Assembly: GCA_020698575.1 (NCBI GenBank)
Contig: CM036241.1
Coordinates: 11,820,916-11,884,915, forward strand
Direction of reading: 5' to 3'
DNA: 64,000 nucleotides
DNA from: Bostrychus sinensis
Lineage: Eukaryota > Chordata > Actinopteri > Gobiiformes > Eleotridae
In this document: one piece after another, positions 33,905 to 45,555 of the stretch
How positions within the stretch are numbered: position 1 is the stretch's first letter
Layout: every line of letters begins with the position of its first letter
Notes under the pieces: generated by a model
The model's input: the letters and a program-made list of their open reading frames with translations, nothing else
The model's database searches: none
Told to the model about the DNA's origin: nothing
Made by a program: the position numbers and the translations under genes

Positions 33905-33945
33905 TCCAGCGATGTGTACCTAATAAAGTGGCCAGTTCATGCATT
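33905..33945 (+). mobile_element. Tc1-like 3' terminus
   Basis: GCGATGTGTACCTAATAAAG then TGGCCAGTTCATGCA is the typical 3' end (…GTGTACCTAATAAAGTGGCCGGTGAGTG) of the family whose 5' part lies at 32393-32690. Confidence 0.7.
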
Positions 33946-34611
33946 TTTGTTAGCATACCTTAATTCTAATTTCTGTTGTATGTATATAGGTTGTTTGCTG
34001 CCTTATCTGGCCGCTCACAGAGGTATGCTGGGAAACCTGAAGGGAACTTAAACCTCCAGGGAAGAAAGAATACATACAGACTTTTTTTTTTTAATACAAG
34101 ACAAGGGACAGAGGAGTGAGAAAATCCTGCGTCTGAAATGAAGGGGATTCTGCAAATTACCGTTTGTCACAAAGTAATCCTGTTACTACTGCAACATGGA
34201 AATAAAGTGCTAATATGGTTGTAGCTTACACACACTGCCTCTGTTTGGTTCAGATATACAGCAGGTTCAGGGCATTTACAGTGTTTCTCAGTCGCCTGCA
34301 CATATTTTTACATGCTCAGTTTGACCTCAGGAAATGTGTAGGAAAATGATGACATTACTTACATAACAAACCATTTATGGATGTGTTTTTTTTTTTACTT
34401 TATTCAGTGATGCAAGCTATTATTAGGCAGCGGTTGAACTGACCGACAGTAATCTCATATTACATTTTACAGAACATTGCATTCTGCTTTTATTTACATT
34501 TTACACTTTGTCACAACTTATTGGAGTGGGAATCACTATAAAACATTATATACATGAGTACATAGGCATGTTTTTCACACAGATGGCCTTTCTGATGCAA
34601 CCCTCTCCATC
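33946..34611. other. Non-coding; family C fragment at the right
   Basis: Unique AT-rich DNA; 34570-34610 (GATGGCCTTTCTGATGCAAC) is a short family C piece. Confidence 0.45.
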
Positions 34612-34847
34612 TATTGCCAAAAGTATTCGCTCACCCACCCAAAAAACTGAATTCAGGTGTTCCAATCACTTTTATGGGCACAGGTGAAAAAAATCAAGCA
34701 CCTAGGTAGCTTTGTGGTAAGCTTATGGTCAAATTTTCCCAGAAACACTTTTAAACCATGGGGAAAGCCTTCCCAGAAGAGTTGAAGCTGTTATAGATGC
34801 CAAGGGTGGGTCAACGTCATATTAAACCCTATGGATTAAGAGCCAGT

Positions 34848-35579
34848 TCCAAAGTCAGGAGCATCATGGCTCCCTTAAATTTACCAAAATCCCACGCAGA
34901 CCCCCAACAATACAACTTCCCTCAATCCCAAATTTTATTTTCATGTTTTTCTCCATATATTTCTATAAAATCACTACAAAAGACACTGACTATTGGCTAA
35001 AAAGTGTTTTAAAGTTATATTTTTAAACAAATACACTATAAAAAATAAAATAAAATGCTGCAAAAACTCAATAACTCAACATCCCTCAAGATTTTTGGGG
35101 CTAACTCAAAATCTCAAGTTTTCCACACTTTCACTTAATTTGATGTTCATACATCTAAAAACTTTTCTAATTTTTAAGTTTTTCTCTCTATCATTATTTT
35201 TTTTACTCATCTTACAGCCAACTTACAGTGTTCAGCAAAAGTTATTCTTTTGTTAAATGTAGTATATTTAGTTTTTATTATTATCAGTAACACTTTTTCT
35301 GAACAGCGGAGTCAGTTGGCTGTAAGATGAGTTGGAAAAAATAAAGATAGTGAATAAAACTTAAAAAGTTTTTAGATGTATGAACATTAAATTTGGTGAC
35401 TTAAAAAATATTTGTTGTTGAAAACTTAAGATTTTGAGTTGATCACCGAAACTCAAAAATCTTGAGGGATCCTGTTTACTTGAGTTTTTGCAGCATTGTT
35501 TTTTACAGCCTCTGGGGGCCCCCCTGCAGTACCTTCGTGGACCCCAAGGGGGCCCAGACCCCACTTTGAGAACCACTGG
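34848..35579. mobile_element. hAT-like element within the Tc1 copy
   Basis: Right end CCCCACTTTGAGAACCACTG is the inverse of the CAGTGGTTCTCAAAGTGGGG hAT terminus; left end is a decayed CAGTTCCAAAGTCAGG. GATTAAGA occurs on both sides of the insert in the Tc1 sequence (8 bp). It contains a foldback element. Confidence 0.6.
35034..35506. mobile_element. Foldback (palindromic) element 1
   Basis: Two arms of about 200 bp in inverted orientation: left has CAAAAACTCAATAACTCAAC, TCAAGATTTTTGGGGCTAAC, TTTGATGTTCATACATC, ACTCATCTTACAGCCAAC; right mirrors them (GTTGGCTGTAAGATGAGTTG, GATGTATGAACATTAAA, CTCAAAAATCTTGAGGGATC, GAGTTTTTGCAGCATTG). Short asymmetric loop near 35250-35290. Ends CACTATAAAAAA / TTTTTTACAG. 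Confidence 0.8.
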
Positions 35580-35987
35580 ATTAAGATATAGGTTCATATG
35601 TGGGTAAAGGCAGGTGAGCAAATAATTTTGGCAGTATAATGTATCTGGGCCGGCAAAAAGTGTGCCTATAGAGTTTTGGGTGCCCCTTGGGGAAATCAAA
35701 CCCCTGACGTTCTGCATCAAAAGGAGGAGGAACAGACTATTTCACTAACAGAGGGCCTTTTGCTGACACTAAAGTCAAATAAATGTAAAAATCTGACATG
35801 TAATGAACAAAAGGCCAGGCCAGGTCAAAATGTAAACACTGTTATCTGCCTTTGGTTCACCTGACAACACTGAAAGACTCTTGTTACACCTTTGTTATCA
35901 CTTTCACTGTAAGATTACATTCAGTTTGCAAAGATAACTTATGCCCTCAGTAGATTAACACCTTAACACCACCAAAGGCTGTTAAAA

Positions 35988-35998
35988 CTCTGTAAAAG

Positions 35999-36034
<36 letters not shown>

Positions 36035-36509
36035 GAGATTTTTGAGTTTTGGAGTCAACTCAAAATCTCAAGTTTTCAACAACAGATATTTTTTATTCAC
36101 CTAATTTGATGTTCACATGTCTAAAAACTTTAAATTTTACTCTAGTTTTACTCTCTATCATTATTTTTCAACTCATACAACCAACTTACTATCCATTGTT
36201 CAGAAAGGTATTATTATTGATAATAATAAAACTAAATATACTAAAAAAAAAAAAAAAAACTTTTCTGAACAATGGATAGTAAGATGGCTGTAAGATGAGT
36301 TAAAAATAATGATAGTGAGTAAAACTTAACATTTTACATTTTTAGATATGAATCAAAAATCTATCAAATTAAATGAACAAAAAATTTGCTGTTGAAAACT
36401 TCAGATTTTGAGTTGGCTTCCAAACTCAAACATTTTGAGGGATCCTGTTGCCTTGAGGTTTTGAGTTTTCGCAGCATTTTTTTTTATTTCAATTTTTTTT
36501 TTTTCAGTG
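35988..36509. mobile_element. Foldback element 2 (same family)
   Basis: Same arms as element 1: CAACTCAAAATCTCAAGTTT, TTTGATGTTCACATGTC, then mirror GGCTGTAAGATGAGTTAAAA, TTGAGGGATCCTGTTG, GAGTTTTCGCAGCATT. Ends in A-rich/T-rich termini with CTGTAAAA at left and TTTTCAGTG at right. A run of about 30 A at 36001-36031 and a 17-A run at the loop (36243-36259). Confidence 0.8.
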
Positions 36510-38012
36510 AACTAATGAGCTACTTGAATATTTTGTAAAAATCCAAACTCCACTAGAGTAGCTTATGAATTTGGATCAAATTAATATTTCAATTAAATCT
36601 GATGAAAAGATTCCCTTTGACAAAACCTTGAATGTAAATTTGAATAAACTTAATTCTATCATTTGTTACCAACTGAAACAATATTTTTGAGGTGGTTCAA
36701 CCAAACACTTTTTTTCAGTGTAAATAGACCAAAGATGTGTGAAAAAAAAGGAAAAAAAAAAGAAAATACAAAATATCAACTAGCAACACTGTGTTCATAA
36801 AAGATAAAAGGCAAAAGCTTTTCATTTCAGAAGCACAAATGTAAAAAAAACGTTTAAGGTTTTTGTAATTGGTGATGGACAGATATCAAATTTGGAAGCT
36901 GAACAAGTTTTTCATGCAGTGTTTGTTGGTGAGTAAAGTAGTGACTGAAATACTCCTATTTTCAAAAAAGTGCAATAATGAAAAACTTGAAGCTGGACCT
37001 CCTCCTGTCTGAGAATCTTCGAGGTAAAAAGGTGACGTTGAGTTGTACCTACAGTGGCCTCGTGCGGACACAAGATGGCGCCAGGTGCGTTCAACTTTCC
37101 CAAGTTCAAAACTGGGGCCATGTCTCTGAATCTTTTCTCAAGCTGAAAGATTAAAAAGTGCTGTAAAGTCACAACAATAGAAATACTCAATAAAGCTTTC
37201 CGATGTGTAATACAAGTCTAAATACAAAAACTCAGATATGTTTGGATGTATGTGTAACTGCAGTTTAAATGTTTTAGAGTCATCCAAAATGGGATTCCTC
37301 CAAATCCACTGCATGACCAATTGTTTCCCAGCACAGAGGCAGAATTACAAATTAAGGCCTGCGTTAATGTGTTGTTTAGATTATTGACTGTGTGTAACGA
37401 CATGAACCAGAATTGCCTCACAGTCATTTCTTTCGGCTCGCAATAATCTGCCTCTATCCCTAAATTATGCCCCCCACCCCTGCTATTTTTACAGGGGGGC
37501 AGAAGTGACGCTCCCGGTTCAGTCTCCTTGCACTGCGTCTTAGTGTTTTTGGCTCAGAGCACTCCTCTATTACATGCCTTAAAGGTACACTACCAAATTT
37601 TTTATTATGCATCTTGGGCCAATCCCATTCGCCATCCCCCATAGGTATCTTTTTTTGATTTGTTTCATTTTAAAAAGTAAAACTAGTCTAGTTAGCCACC
37701 ATATAATACTAGTACATGACATCAAATCTCAGTTTAGCTTAAACTTCTAGCACTGAGTTCAGGTTTAGGCCATCCCACAAGTGTCTCCGCCTTGTTTGAC
37801 GATATTTATTTAACTTTGCGATGACCAAAAAGAGTTTATCTGTCAAATTGTTAGTAAGATAACTTAAAAATTAAGTTAAGGTTAGTGATCCACCAAGGAG
37901 CAAATGATTAGTTAGTGTAATTTTGAGCTAGCGCTAAAGATACCAACTCCAGCCACAAGGGGTCAGTACAGGAAACTAGTATTTGTGGATACTTTCCTAC
38001 TGTGAGTTATAC
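36510..38012. other. Non-coding; no gene recognised
   Basis: AT-rich. A small GC-richer unique patch at 37000-37130 and another at 37440-37630 without recognisable ORFs. Confidence 0.5.
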
Positions 38013-38080
38013 AGGCTTTGTGGCTCAGTGATTTGAGCATTTACCCTTGAACTAGACGATCTCCAGTATGAATACTTTAT
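38013..38080 (+). repeat. tRNA-derived SINE head, degenerate
   Basis: TTTGTGGCTCAGTGATTTGA (A-box-like) then GCATTTACCCTTGAACTAGA, CGATCTCCAGT. Same core as the reverse copy at 10031-10105. Confidence 0.55.
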
Positions 38081-39539
38081 AGAAAAATACATATTCTTAC
38101 CAATTTATCGTCGTATAAATATTTGTTAAAATAGAATATTTATATTTTTGACTGGGAGATTGTGAGTTAAGCTTTAAGCTGCTGCTACAGATGAAATAAC
38201 AGCTTATGTGCAATAAGAATAAGTACATTACTGTGCTTTTCTTGTATTCATTGATGTTTTTGTAAGTTACCTTGCTCTCTTTATTATATTAAAGTGACAA
38301 GTACAAATAGAGTGTATACAATTGTGTACAGCTGTCAGTCTGTTAAATAATAAATAAACCCTTCATAATAACCATAGACACTTATTGACTGTTTTATTTA
38401 GTTTTTTTAAATATAAATTAAAGTATATTCTGTAACTATGATTTTTAGTGGACATATGGCAGCTTGTATTTATTTCATTTCCTTATTACTTTATTATAGT
38501 CAGTAGTTTTCAAAAGGCATTTCTGAATAATAAAAGAAGAATAAAATACTTAAAAACATGTACGTTTAACCAGAAAACACCATTAATATATCTCGCTGAT
38601 GTCATCAACATGCGACATTACTAACCTGAGCAGATTTTCTACCTACACCGGCACCGTCACTTTCTCTGTATTATCTGCAGCCATTTATTGAACGTTGAGA
38701 AATCCAACCACAAGGGGTCACAAGTCAGTGTTACTCTTTGTGCCGGTCCCAAGCCTGGATAAATGGCATTCGGCATAAACCTGCATCAAAATGGAAATCA
38801 GTGTATTTAAGGAAGAAGATGATTTGTGGCCCCAGAAGGAAAAAAAAAAAAAAAAAAAGATAGAAGAAAAAACAGGCATTAGTTGAAATGGCATTTTGTA
38901 ATAACATTTTGATGACGTTCTCCTCAAACACAAGGAAAAAAATAAAAATAAAATAATGGTATACAGTGTGGCCTATCTTTAAATGTTCTTCTTCTTCTTC
39001 TTCTGCTCCACTCAGAGAGCAATAAAGACACAAGGAGGATTAGTGTTGTGTGTTTAACAGAGTAGTTTGCCAGAGAGCGAGAAGGCCATGCCCGTGGGCC
39101 CGAACACAGCCGCCGTCGAGCATCCCCCCCTCACCCCCCCTCACCCCTTGAAGCCCCCCTCAGGTCCGCGCTCTCTCGGGGAGCTCTGTGCCTGTGTGAT
39201 AGACCCTGAGTGGGAGTGCAGTCACGTCGATGCTGGAGAGGACGCACACAGATAATCCAGGGCTTAACCAGAGCTAGGCTAACTTTACTCATTTAAACAA
39301 GAGGAACATGTGTGCAAACAGTTTGATTTCATTCAGTCACAGGCCACTGGCGCTAAACACTTTTCCCACACCTTTTTCAAATACAAGTTTTAGTTTAATG
39401 GTGACTAAATCGGTGGTGCATCATCTAACTGCTGCACTGGAGTCTCTAAGAGGTTTTTAAGATGGAAAAATGGCCTAAATGTACACAATAATACACTGGA
39501 GTAATGAAAGAAATCCAGTGTAGCATTTAATAGTTGTGG
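38081..39539. other. Non-coding; GC-rich island at 39.06-39.26 kb
   Basis: Mostly AT-rich, with a TTCTTC run at 38986-39004. 39061-39260 is GC-rich and C-tract-rich; its 62-codon ORF (MPESEKAMPVG...) has no recognised domain and no splice borders I trust. Confidence 0.4.
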
Positions 39540-39665
39540 GGGTGCCTCATGGCTCACCTGGTAGAGCACATACCACATAAACTGGAGAAACCGAGGTTCA
39601 ATTTCTGGCTCAGAGGAGTTTGTTCCTCCTCATTCCACCCCTTGTTTCTCTCCCACATCTGTAGT
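39540..39665 (+). repeat. tRNA-derived SINE
   Basis: GGTGCCTCATGGCTCACCTG then GTAGAGCACATACCAC and GAGGTTCAATTTCTG (degenerate A and B boxes) followed by CCTCATTCCACCCCTTG and TCTCTCCCACATCTG, the body typical of a common fish tRNA SINE. Related reverse copies at 47655-47800 and 52735-52835. Confidence 0.65.
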
Positions 39666-40431
39666 GTGCCTATTTTCTTTTTTCCAATTTAATTTATTTG
39701 CTTATATGCATGGTATGGAGCACAACTATAGTTCTTTGTGCAGTATTTAACACAGTCCTTTGTTACTGCAAAGGCTCAGCGACTTTTGTGCATTAAAATT
39801 GTTTGTTTACAGATTCAAATTTTGTATTTTTGGCAACATTTGGCTCTTTGGCTCCAGAAGGTGGCAGACCCCTGACCTAAAGGAAGGACCCCTTCCAGAA
39901 AAGCACCCAACTTACAAATTATTTTTGTTTTTTTAGACTGAAGTAACAGCCCAAACTTATACATTTCATCACCTCAGGATTTGTGCTCTCATATAACACA
40001 TGATATTCATCTCCAACACAATTATTATCACACAAATTCTCAAATGACTTTAGGAATTCTGGTGTTCTAAAACTGCAAACGACAACTAAGATTCTCACTT
40101 AACAAATATTTCTCCAATTTATGTTTAACTTCTGCCTAAACATTACATGAAGTATCTACAGAATACAGGCAAAATTACAGAAAATATCTTCAAAAATGTG
40201 ATTGTTAGCATTTGGCCTTTAGCAGTTAAATATTGAGCTGATAATTTTACAGATGATTCCTACAACCAGATGCAACAGTTTTCCTCAAATTCATGAACAA
40301 GTTGCATCTTGTCCATCTAATTGTAACAGTACCATTACAGTTGGCTGCAGTAACATGCTTTATCAAACATTCAAGACTGAGATGTCATTTTAAGGGAAGC
40401 ACTCACTGATGACCTTTTTTTTTTTTTTTTG
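39666..40431. other. Non-coding; no gene recognised
   Basis: AT-rich. GGCTCTTTGGCTCCAGAAGG at 39842 is a fragment of the hAT family seen at 51.6-52.4 kb. Confidence 0.45.
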
Positions 40432-40592
40432 ACTGGAGCCTATCCCAGTAACTTTGGGACTTAGGCGGGGTACAACTGGGACAGGGGCCAGTTATTTGCA
40501 GGGCTGACACAGAGACACACAAAGACAGACAACCATTCACTCTCACAGTCATTCACTAAACGCAATTTAGAGTCACCAATTTAGAGTTTGTG
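40432..40592 (-). repeat. Family A repeat, reverse, 3' part
   Basis: AGCCTATCCCAGTAACTTTG, CAACCATTCACTCTCACAGT and CAATTTAGAGTCACCAATTT are the family A body in reverse orientation, next to a T18 run. Confidence 0.72.
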
Positions 40593-40699
40593 TTGCCCTG
40601 GGCAGGGAAAAGCAGAAAGGAAAGAAGAAAGGGCCATAAAAAGAAATGTTCTATGTTGTAAAATCGCTCACAGGTAAATATCTTAATGGCAATATTTGA

Positions 40700-41190
40700 A
40701 CATACATCATTAGTCAAGTGCCTGGTTCTGTGACAGTCTCCAGTTTAGGAAGGTGTCGGTGTGCTCAGGCTTGTACAAAGACAGTAGCCTCAGTCGTTTT
40801 GATGGAGAGCCGTGTACAGAACGGGACAGGTGAACCAAACAGCTGCTACCCCCATTTTCTCCTCAGAAAGCCCAGCGTGACTGATCGGACCGTGGATCTC
40901 ACACATAACACTGCTCCTTTTCACACGGTAGCTGTCTCAGGCCATGTTACACACGTCTCTTCGGATGGTCCCGTTTGAGTGTAATGAAATTTACGCCGGA
41001 GACCAGTGGAATATGCGGCGGACATATGGTGGCTATTAATGCAGCAGGTCCGGCACTGTCTAAATATTTCCCGCTTGTCTGTTTTGAGTCCTCTTCAGTC
41101 TTCAGTGTGTTTGGTTTTAGCTCAGTCACGGCGTTCACACGGCACCATGAAGCGCCCTGTGCACGGGAATAACCCAATACTGTTAATACT
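40700..41190. promoter_or_regulatory. Unique GC-balanced island, candidate regulatory DNA
   Basis: No repeat similarity, CpG-containing, balanced composition in an AT-rich surround. Overlapping short ORFs on both strands (40718-40978 +, 40947-41177 -, 40975-41172 +) argue against a single real exon. Composition-based inference only. Confidence 0.25.
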
Positions 41191-41934
41191 TGGCTAAGTT
41201 TACATGTTCATTCACACTTGATTATAGGCAGAGCCAGACGTCTGAATGGGTTCAGGATGTGCGGCAAGGAAAGCCCTATGCCTTTCACGTGACCCACATA
41301 TGAGGGGGATTCCTTTGCATTTAGGAGCAGGGTCCTGATTCTGGACAAATTTGGGGCAATAGCGGAAAAAAACTTAAATCTAAATTTGTGTCACTGAATT
41401 TTTCCCGGTTACGACCACATACACAAACCCTTATTGTTATTTTTATTTAAAAAAAAACAAACACTTTTATTATATGTCTAAGTCATTAAACTGAGATTAA
41501 CTAATCCAAGTTTAAATTTAAACGGTGCAGCACAGCTCTGCCAACTTTAAACTAATCTCAGTTTAGCACTAATTTAAGTTTAAGTTAAACCTGTTTGGTG
41601 CATCCGGGCCATATTAATGCTCGTCCTAACACCTGTCAAGATCAGTTTGTATTTTTAATCATACAAATCTGCAAGAGACCCTCCCACAAGTCATTAAGTC
41701 AAGTCATGAATCAATCAATTTCACATTGTTTTCTGAAATATATAACAAGAAAAGCACACTAGCATGTTAGCAATGTAGCTAACAAGTAAAATGTATGTAA
41801 TTATTTCATTGAGAACCCTGTGATATTACACAAACTGAACCACTCAACATGTTTTTCAATTGTAAAGGTGAAACCCTTGTAACCACATAATATAACCTCA
41901 AATAAATTAACTTGTCACTTTGACCCAATGTCAC

Positions 41935-42165
41935 CAGGGGTACCTACCTGTATGTGGACCAGGAACATAGGTTCTGGGGAACATAGGTACCTGCACATTT
42001 GTGAAAGTACCTATGTTCCTCAGCGCATATAGAAACCAGGGAAGTACTGGAGAAAGTAGGTACTTGCTCATTCTGGTAAGTCCTGAAACTTCCTAACTTA
42101 ACTTTGATCCTAAAGTTCTTTTGGGAACATAGGCACAGGGGAACATAGGGCCAGTATCTATGTTC
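41935..42165. repeat. GAACATAGG repeat cluster with perfect hairpin
   Basis: The word GGAACATAGG or its inverse CCTATGTTCC occurs repeatedly (about 41971, 41978, 42011, 42123, 42139, with a decayed inverse TCTATGTTC near 42157). GGAACATAGGTAC (41978-41990) and GTACCTATGTTCC (42007-42019) form a perfect 13-bp inverted repeat with a 16-nt loop. Confidence 0.7.
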
Positions 42166-42299
42166 AACAAGCTAACTTTTGTCTTCATCACATGCAAAAT
42201 GCTACTGTATAACACCACAGCATAGATTACTGACTGATTATTTGATGCTCTGCAGATGTTCTCAGACTGGTGCATAATAACTGGCAACACATTTTACCA

Positions 42300-42445
42300 C
42301 AGGAGCAGCAGTAGCTCAGTAGGTAGAGCTTTTCACCCACAAACTGCAAAGCTGGAGGATCGATCCCTGCTACCAGCATTGCATACTGCTGTTGTGTCCT
42401 TTGGCAAGACACTTCACCTACCTTGCCTGTATGAATATGTGAGTT
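42300..42445 (+). repeat. tRNA-derived SINE
   Basis: A box in GTAGCTCAGTAGGTAGAGCT, B box in GGATCGATCCC (42357-42367), followed by the non-tRNA body word GTCCTTTGGCAAGACACTTC found in many fish SINEs. Too diverged and lacking a cloverleaf 3' half to be a tRNA gene. Confidence 0.78.
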
Positions 42446-45104
42446 TGGTGTAGACTGATGCATTATTATTATTATCAGGATGTTTTTGTTTCTGATTTGA
42501 GAAGTATATGTGCTTTTTCAACCTTTTTTTTTCACTAATGCTTATTTCCCCTGTATAGTAGGCCCACTATAATGTATTTGGTATGAGCATAACATTTTTG
42601 GTGAACATGGCATAACATTTTTACAGCTTTAACAATATTCCTAAACCACACTGACAACTATTCCTCAAATGCTTCCATCCATTCTCTGGTAATGGAGACA
42701 GACGCCCAATAGCCTTCCGCTGCTGTAGCATTATGGCTGCAAAAAGGCATGCAGGTGTAGTGTATTTTTACCTGCATAATCCTTTATAGATTACTACAAT
42801 TTACCTCCAGTTACCGCTCATGCTCCTGGTACTGTGTCCTAACTCGCAAATTTACCAGACAGCTAATCCTTACTTTTTCCCATATCCATTTTGCATTATC
42901 TGACTAAATGTGTGAGACGTTTCCCAGACACATTTGCTTATTCCAATTGCTTCTTTATTGTTGTTGCTAGGTTTATATTCGCAGTCTAGAGTGTAATTTC
43001 TTCCTCTTTTGGTGGAGACAAACTACCTACATATAACGCAATCTCAATTATGTTTTCTCCTCCTCGGACTGTCCCGGGGACTTTTGATTCCCACTTAAAA
43101 AGCCGGAGTGATATGTCCGTCTGATTGGAAATGTTCAATGCACTTGCGGGAGCAGCCATCCTACTGTCCTGTGCAGATAAGGTTCGCCAGTTTGCTCGAT
43201 GTCTTGAAACACAAGCTTGACGAACGGCGTCGTCGCCCTCCCCGTGCGCAGCGGGACGGAGGACTGCGCCTTTGAGACAGAGCCTTTTTTTTTTTTTTTT
43301 AATACGGCCGCCTCTGTAACATCAGTAAGGTGACATTTCGGCAGTAGCATCAAGATCCAACGGTGGCCATGCTGCTCCCACAATCAATTATCCATGCATA
43401 ACATCCCGCCAGTGTGTGTGCGGGACATGAATCGGGCCTGGACGCTGGCTTTTTCTTCCATTGATTTGTCAAGACCTTTTATTTGACCCTTAAGAAAGAA
43501 AAAGAAAAAAAAAGGGGGGTGGGTTGTGCTTTGTGCATGAGATAAGACGGGCAAAAAGAGGGAAGTTTTGAAAAACAGACAAATCGCAGATGATATTTAT
43601 TCCCATTATCTTGAAAGCAGGCTTCAATTGGTTTCATTTCAGTCAGTGTTAAGAAGATCCAGAGTACAATGAAAAGGCCTGCTGCATGCTTTGTGTCGGG
43701 GGAGGAATGCCTACTATCTGTTGGAGGAGCATTTCACAGCATATCTCACTTTAGGAGGCAGCTTTAGCTGAAGGATGCTATCGTAGTATCATGAATGACA
43801 TTCCAATGGTACGATATATAAGTTACTTCTTGTATACTGTAAGTAATTTTAGATGGAAAAGCATTACGTAGTGTTACCAATGTAAACAACTTGGCACTGC
43901 TCTGATTTCTGATATAGGTTGCGAGTGGCTGGTCGTTCACCGAGCCACCAACCAAAGTACCTGCCCTCCTGATAGTTCTGTGTAACCAGAGAGATACTTT
44001 TGGAGAATATGTTCTTTCTTAGTACATAAAAAAAAAAAAAAATCTTTACTTGAGTACAGTTTTTGGGGAAAAGTCTCTAACAGTAATAATTAAGAGTGTT
44101 TCTAACCCGATTTGCAATGTTGATAGTAATAGTAGTAGTCATAAAAGTGGTTCTGTTGTTACAGGTTCTTCTGATGCTAAAAACTAATTTCTTTAAAATT
44201 ATGAAAATACTATACTACAATTCTTTAAGTATAGTATTTTCATATGTTTGGTAAAAAGAAAAATCTCAGAGGCCGCCACATCTGAAATTGAGACAAGACC
44301 AAGTAAAACTGCAGCCAAGACCAAGACAAGACCAAGACCATAAAAAAATTCTCAAGACTCAAATTCTCAGTAGCAGCAGAAGCAACAGAAATAGTAGTAG
44401 TAATAGTAGTAGTAGCCTAGCATTATAGATATTTGCAGAACTACTATTAGCAGCAAGTATTTTCTACTAAAATAAACTCCACACTCAATACTTTTTATTT
44501 CTACTGAAGTAACAATTTGTGTGAGTACTTGAGTAACATTGTTTCAAAGTAACTGTACTTTTACTTCTCCTCCAGTGTGTAACAGACCATCTGATCAGTC
44601 TGATTAAGTGATCATGTTGACAACACAATATGTAGTACACAGTTTGTCAAAAGGCCTGCTCTAGTCTTTGTGCTGGAGGAAGATCTGTCTGTTGCACAAG
44701 GAGAGGGCACATATCTGTATTTGAGGCCTCTGTAGTTGTTATTTTATGAAGTTATAGCTGAAGTAATGGCTGGATGTGATTTACTTCAACAAATCACAGA
44801 CATGAATGACTTCCATTTGGCAAAATGTATCTTATTTCCTGTTTGTCTATTGCACAGAATATTGTATAAAGGAGTGTCTAAAGGGCATGTAGGAATAGAA
44901 ATGCATTGTGTACATATGTTATAGAGGCCTCATGTGGTTCTATGAATGGGCTACGTAAAGACACAAAGTAGTAGAAGCAAAGCTAAATTCATGATGTTGT
45001 CTACATGAGAATCTTTAGTCCTTTATCGCCAAATGCACCCCCTGCCTTTCCAAACAACTTGCTAGAATGGGCAGATATCAAAAATTCTGTCAAAGTCAAA
45101 GGCA
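42446..45104. other. Non-coding; GC island at 43.08-43.44 kb; microsatellites
   Basis: 43080-43440 is CpG-rich and repeat-free except a T16 run (ORF 43135-43383 - unrecognised). 44125-44150 and 44375-44415 are short AGT/AGC triplet tracts beside ACCAAGACCAAGAC-type repeats. The remainder is AT-rich. Confidence 0.4.
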
Positions 45105-45398
45105 GATGGGGCCTCTCAGTGTAGAGTTTGCATGTTCTCCCTGTGTCTGTGTGGGTTTTCTCTGGGCACTCCAGTTTCGACAAATCAACCTAAAACAGGC
45201 ATGATAGGCTAATCCTCCAGCTAAGTTCTCCTGACCAGGATCCTAGGTCAGATCTGAAAAATTGCCCCTAGTGAGTGAATGTGAAAGTGAATGGTTGTCT
45301 GTCTGTATGTCTCTGTGTCAGCCCTGCAACTTGCTGGCCACTGTCCAGGATGTACGACCCCTAACGGCAATAAAAGTTAGAAAATCAATGAATGAATG
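45105..45398 (+). repeat. Family A repeat, body and tail
   Basis: GTTTGCATGTTCTCCCTGTG, TGTGTGGGTTTTCTCTGGGC, GTGAATGGTTGTCTGTCTGT, CACTGTCCAGGATGTACGAC, ending (AATG)n. Lacks the tRNA-like head. Confidence 0.72.
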
Positions 45399-45555
45399 GG
45401 AAAAACTTACCACAACAGTTGCCAATGTGGAGGCAATGGCAGTGAAGAGAATTGGCCTGGGTTGGGAATCAAAGACGAAGCACTCTGGTACATAGTATAC
45501 TCTGCACAAGCTGAGTCTCAGTGGTGCCTCCCAAAGTCAGTTGCATTTAGAGTAT

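Larger units (their letters stand above)
34612..35638 (+). mobile_element. Third Tc1 family: internally deleted copy, interrupted
   Basis: Left end TTGCCAAAAGTATTCGCTCA then CTGAATTCAGGTGTTCCAAT and CACAGGTG; right end GGTGAGCAAATAATTTTGGC then AGTATA. Between them only the end of the transposase remains (GGAAAGCCTTCCCAGAAGAG, TTGAAGCTGTTATAGATGCC, GTCATATTAAACCCTATGGA). The 3' UTR is split by a hAT-like insert at about 34848-35579 and resumes TTAAGATATAGGTTCATATG. Confidence 0.85.

Noticed and set aside
39067..39255. 62-codon Pro-rich ORF
   Set aside because: C-tract composition explains the prolines; no recognised motif and no exon borders.
42300..42445. tRNA gene
   Set aside because: Only A- and B-box-like words; no complete cloverleaf or 3' acceptor half, and a SINE body follows.
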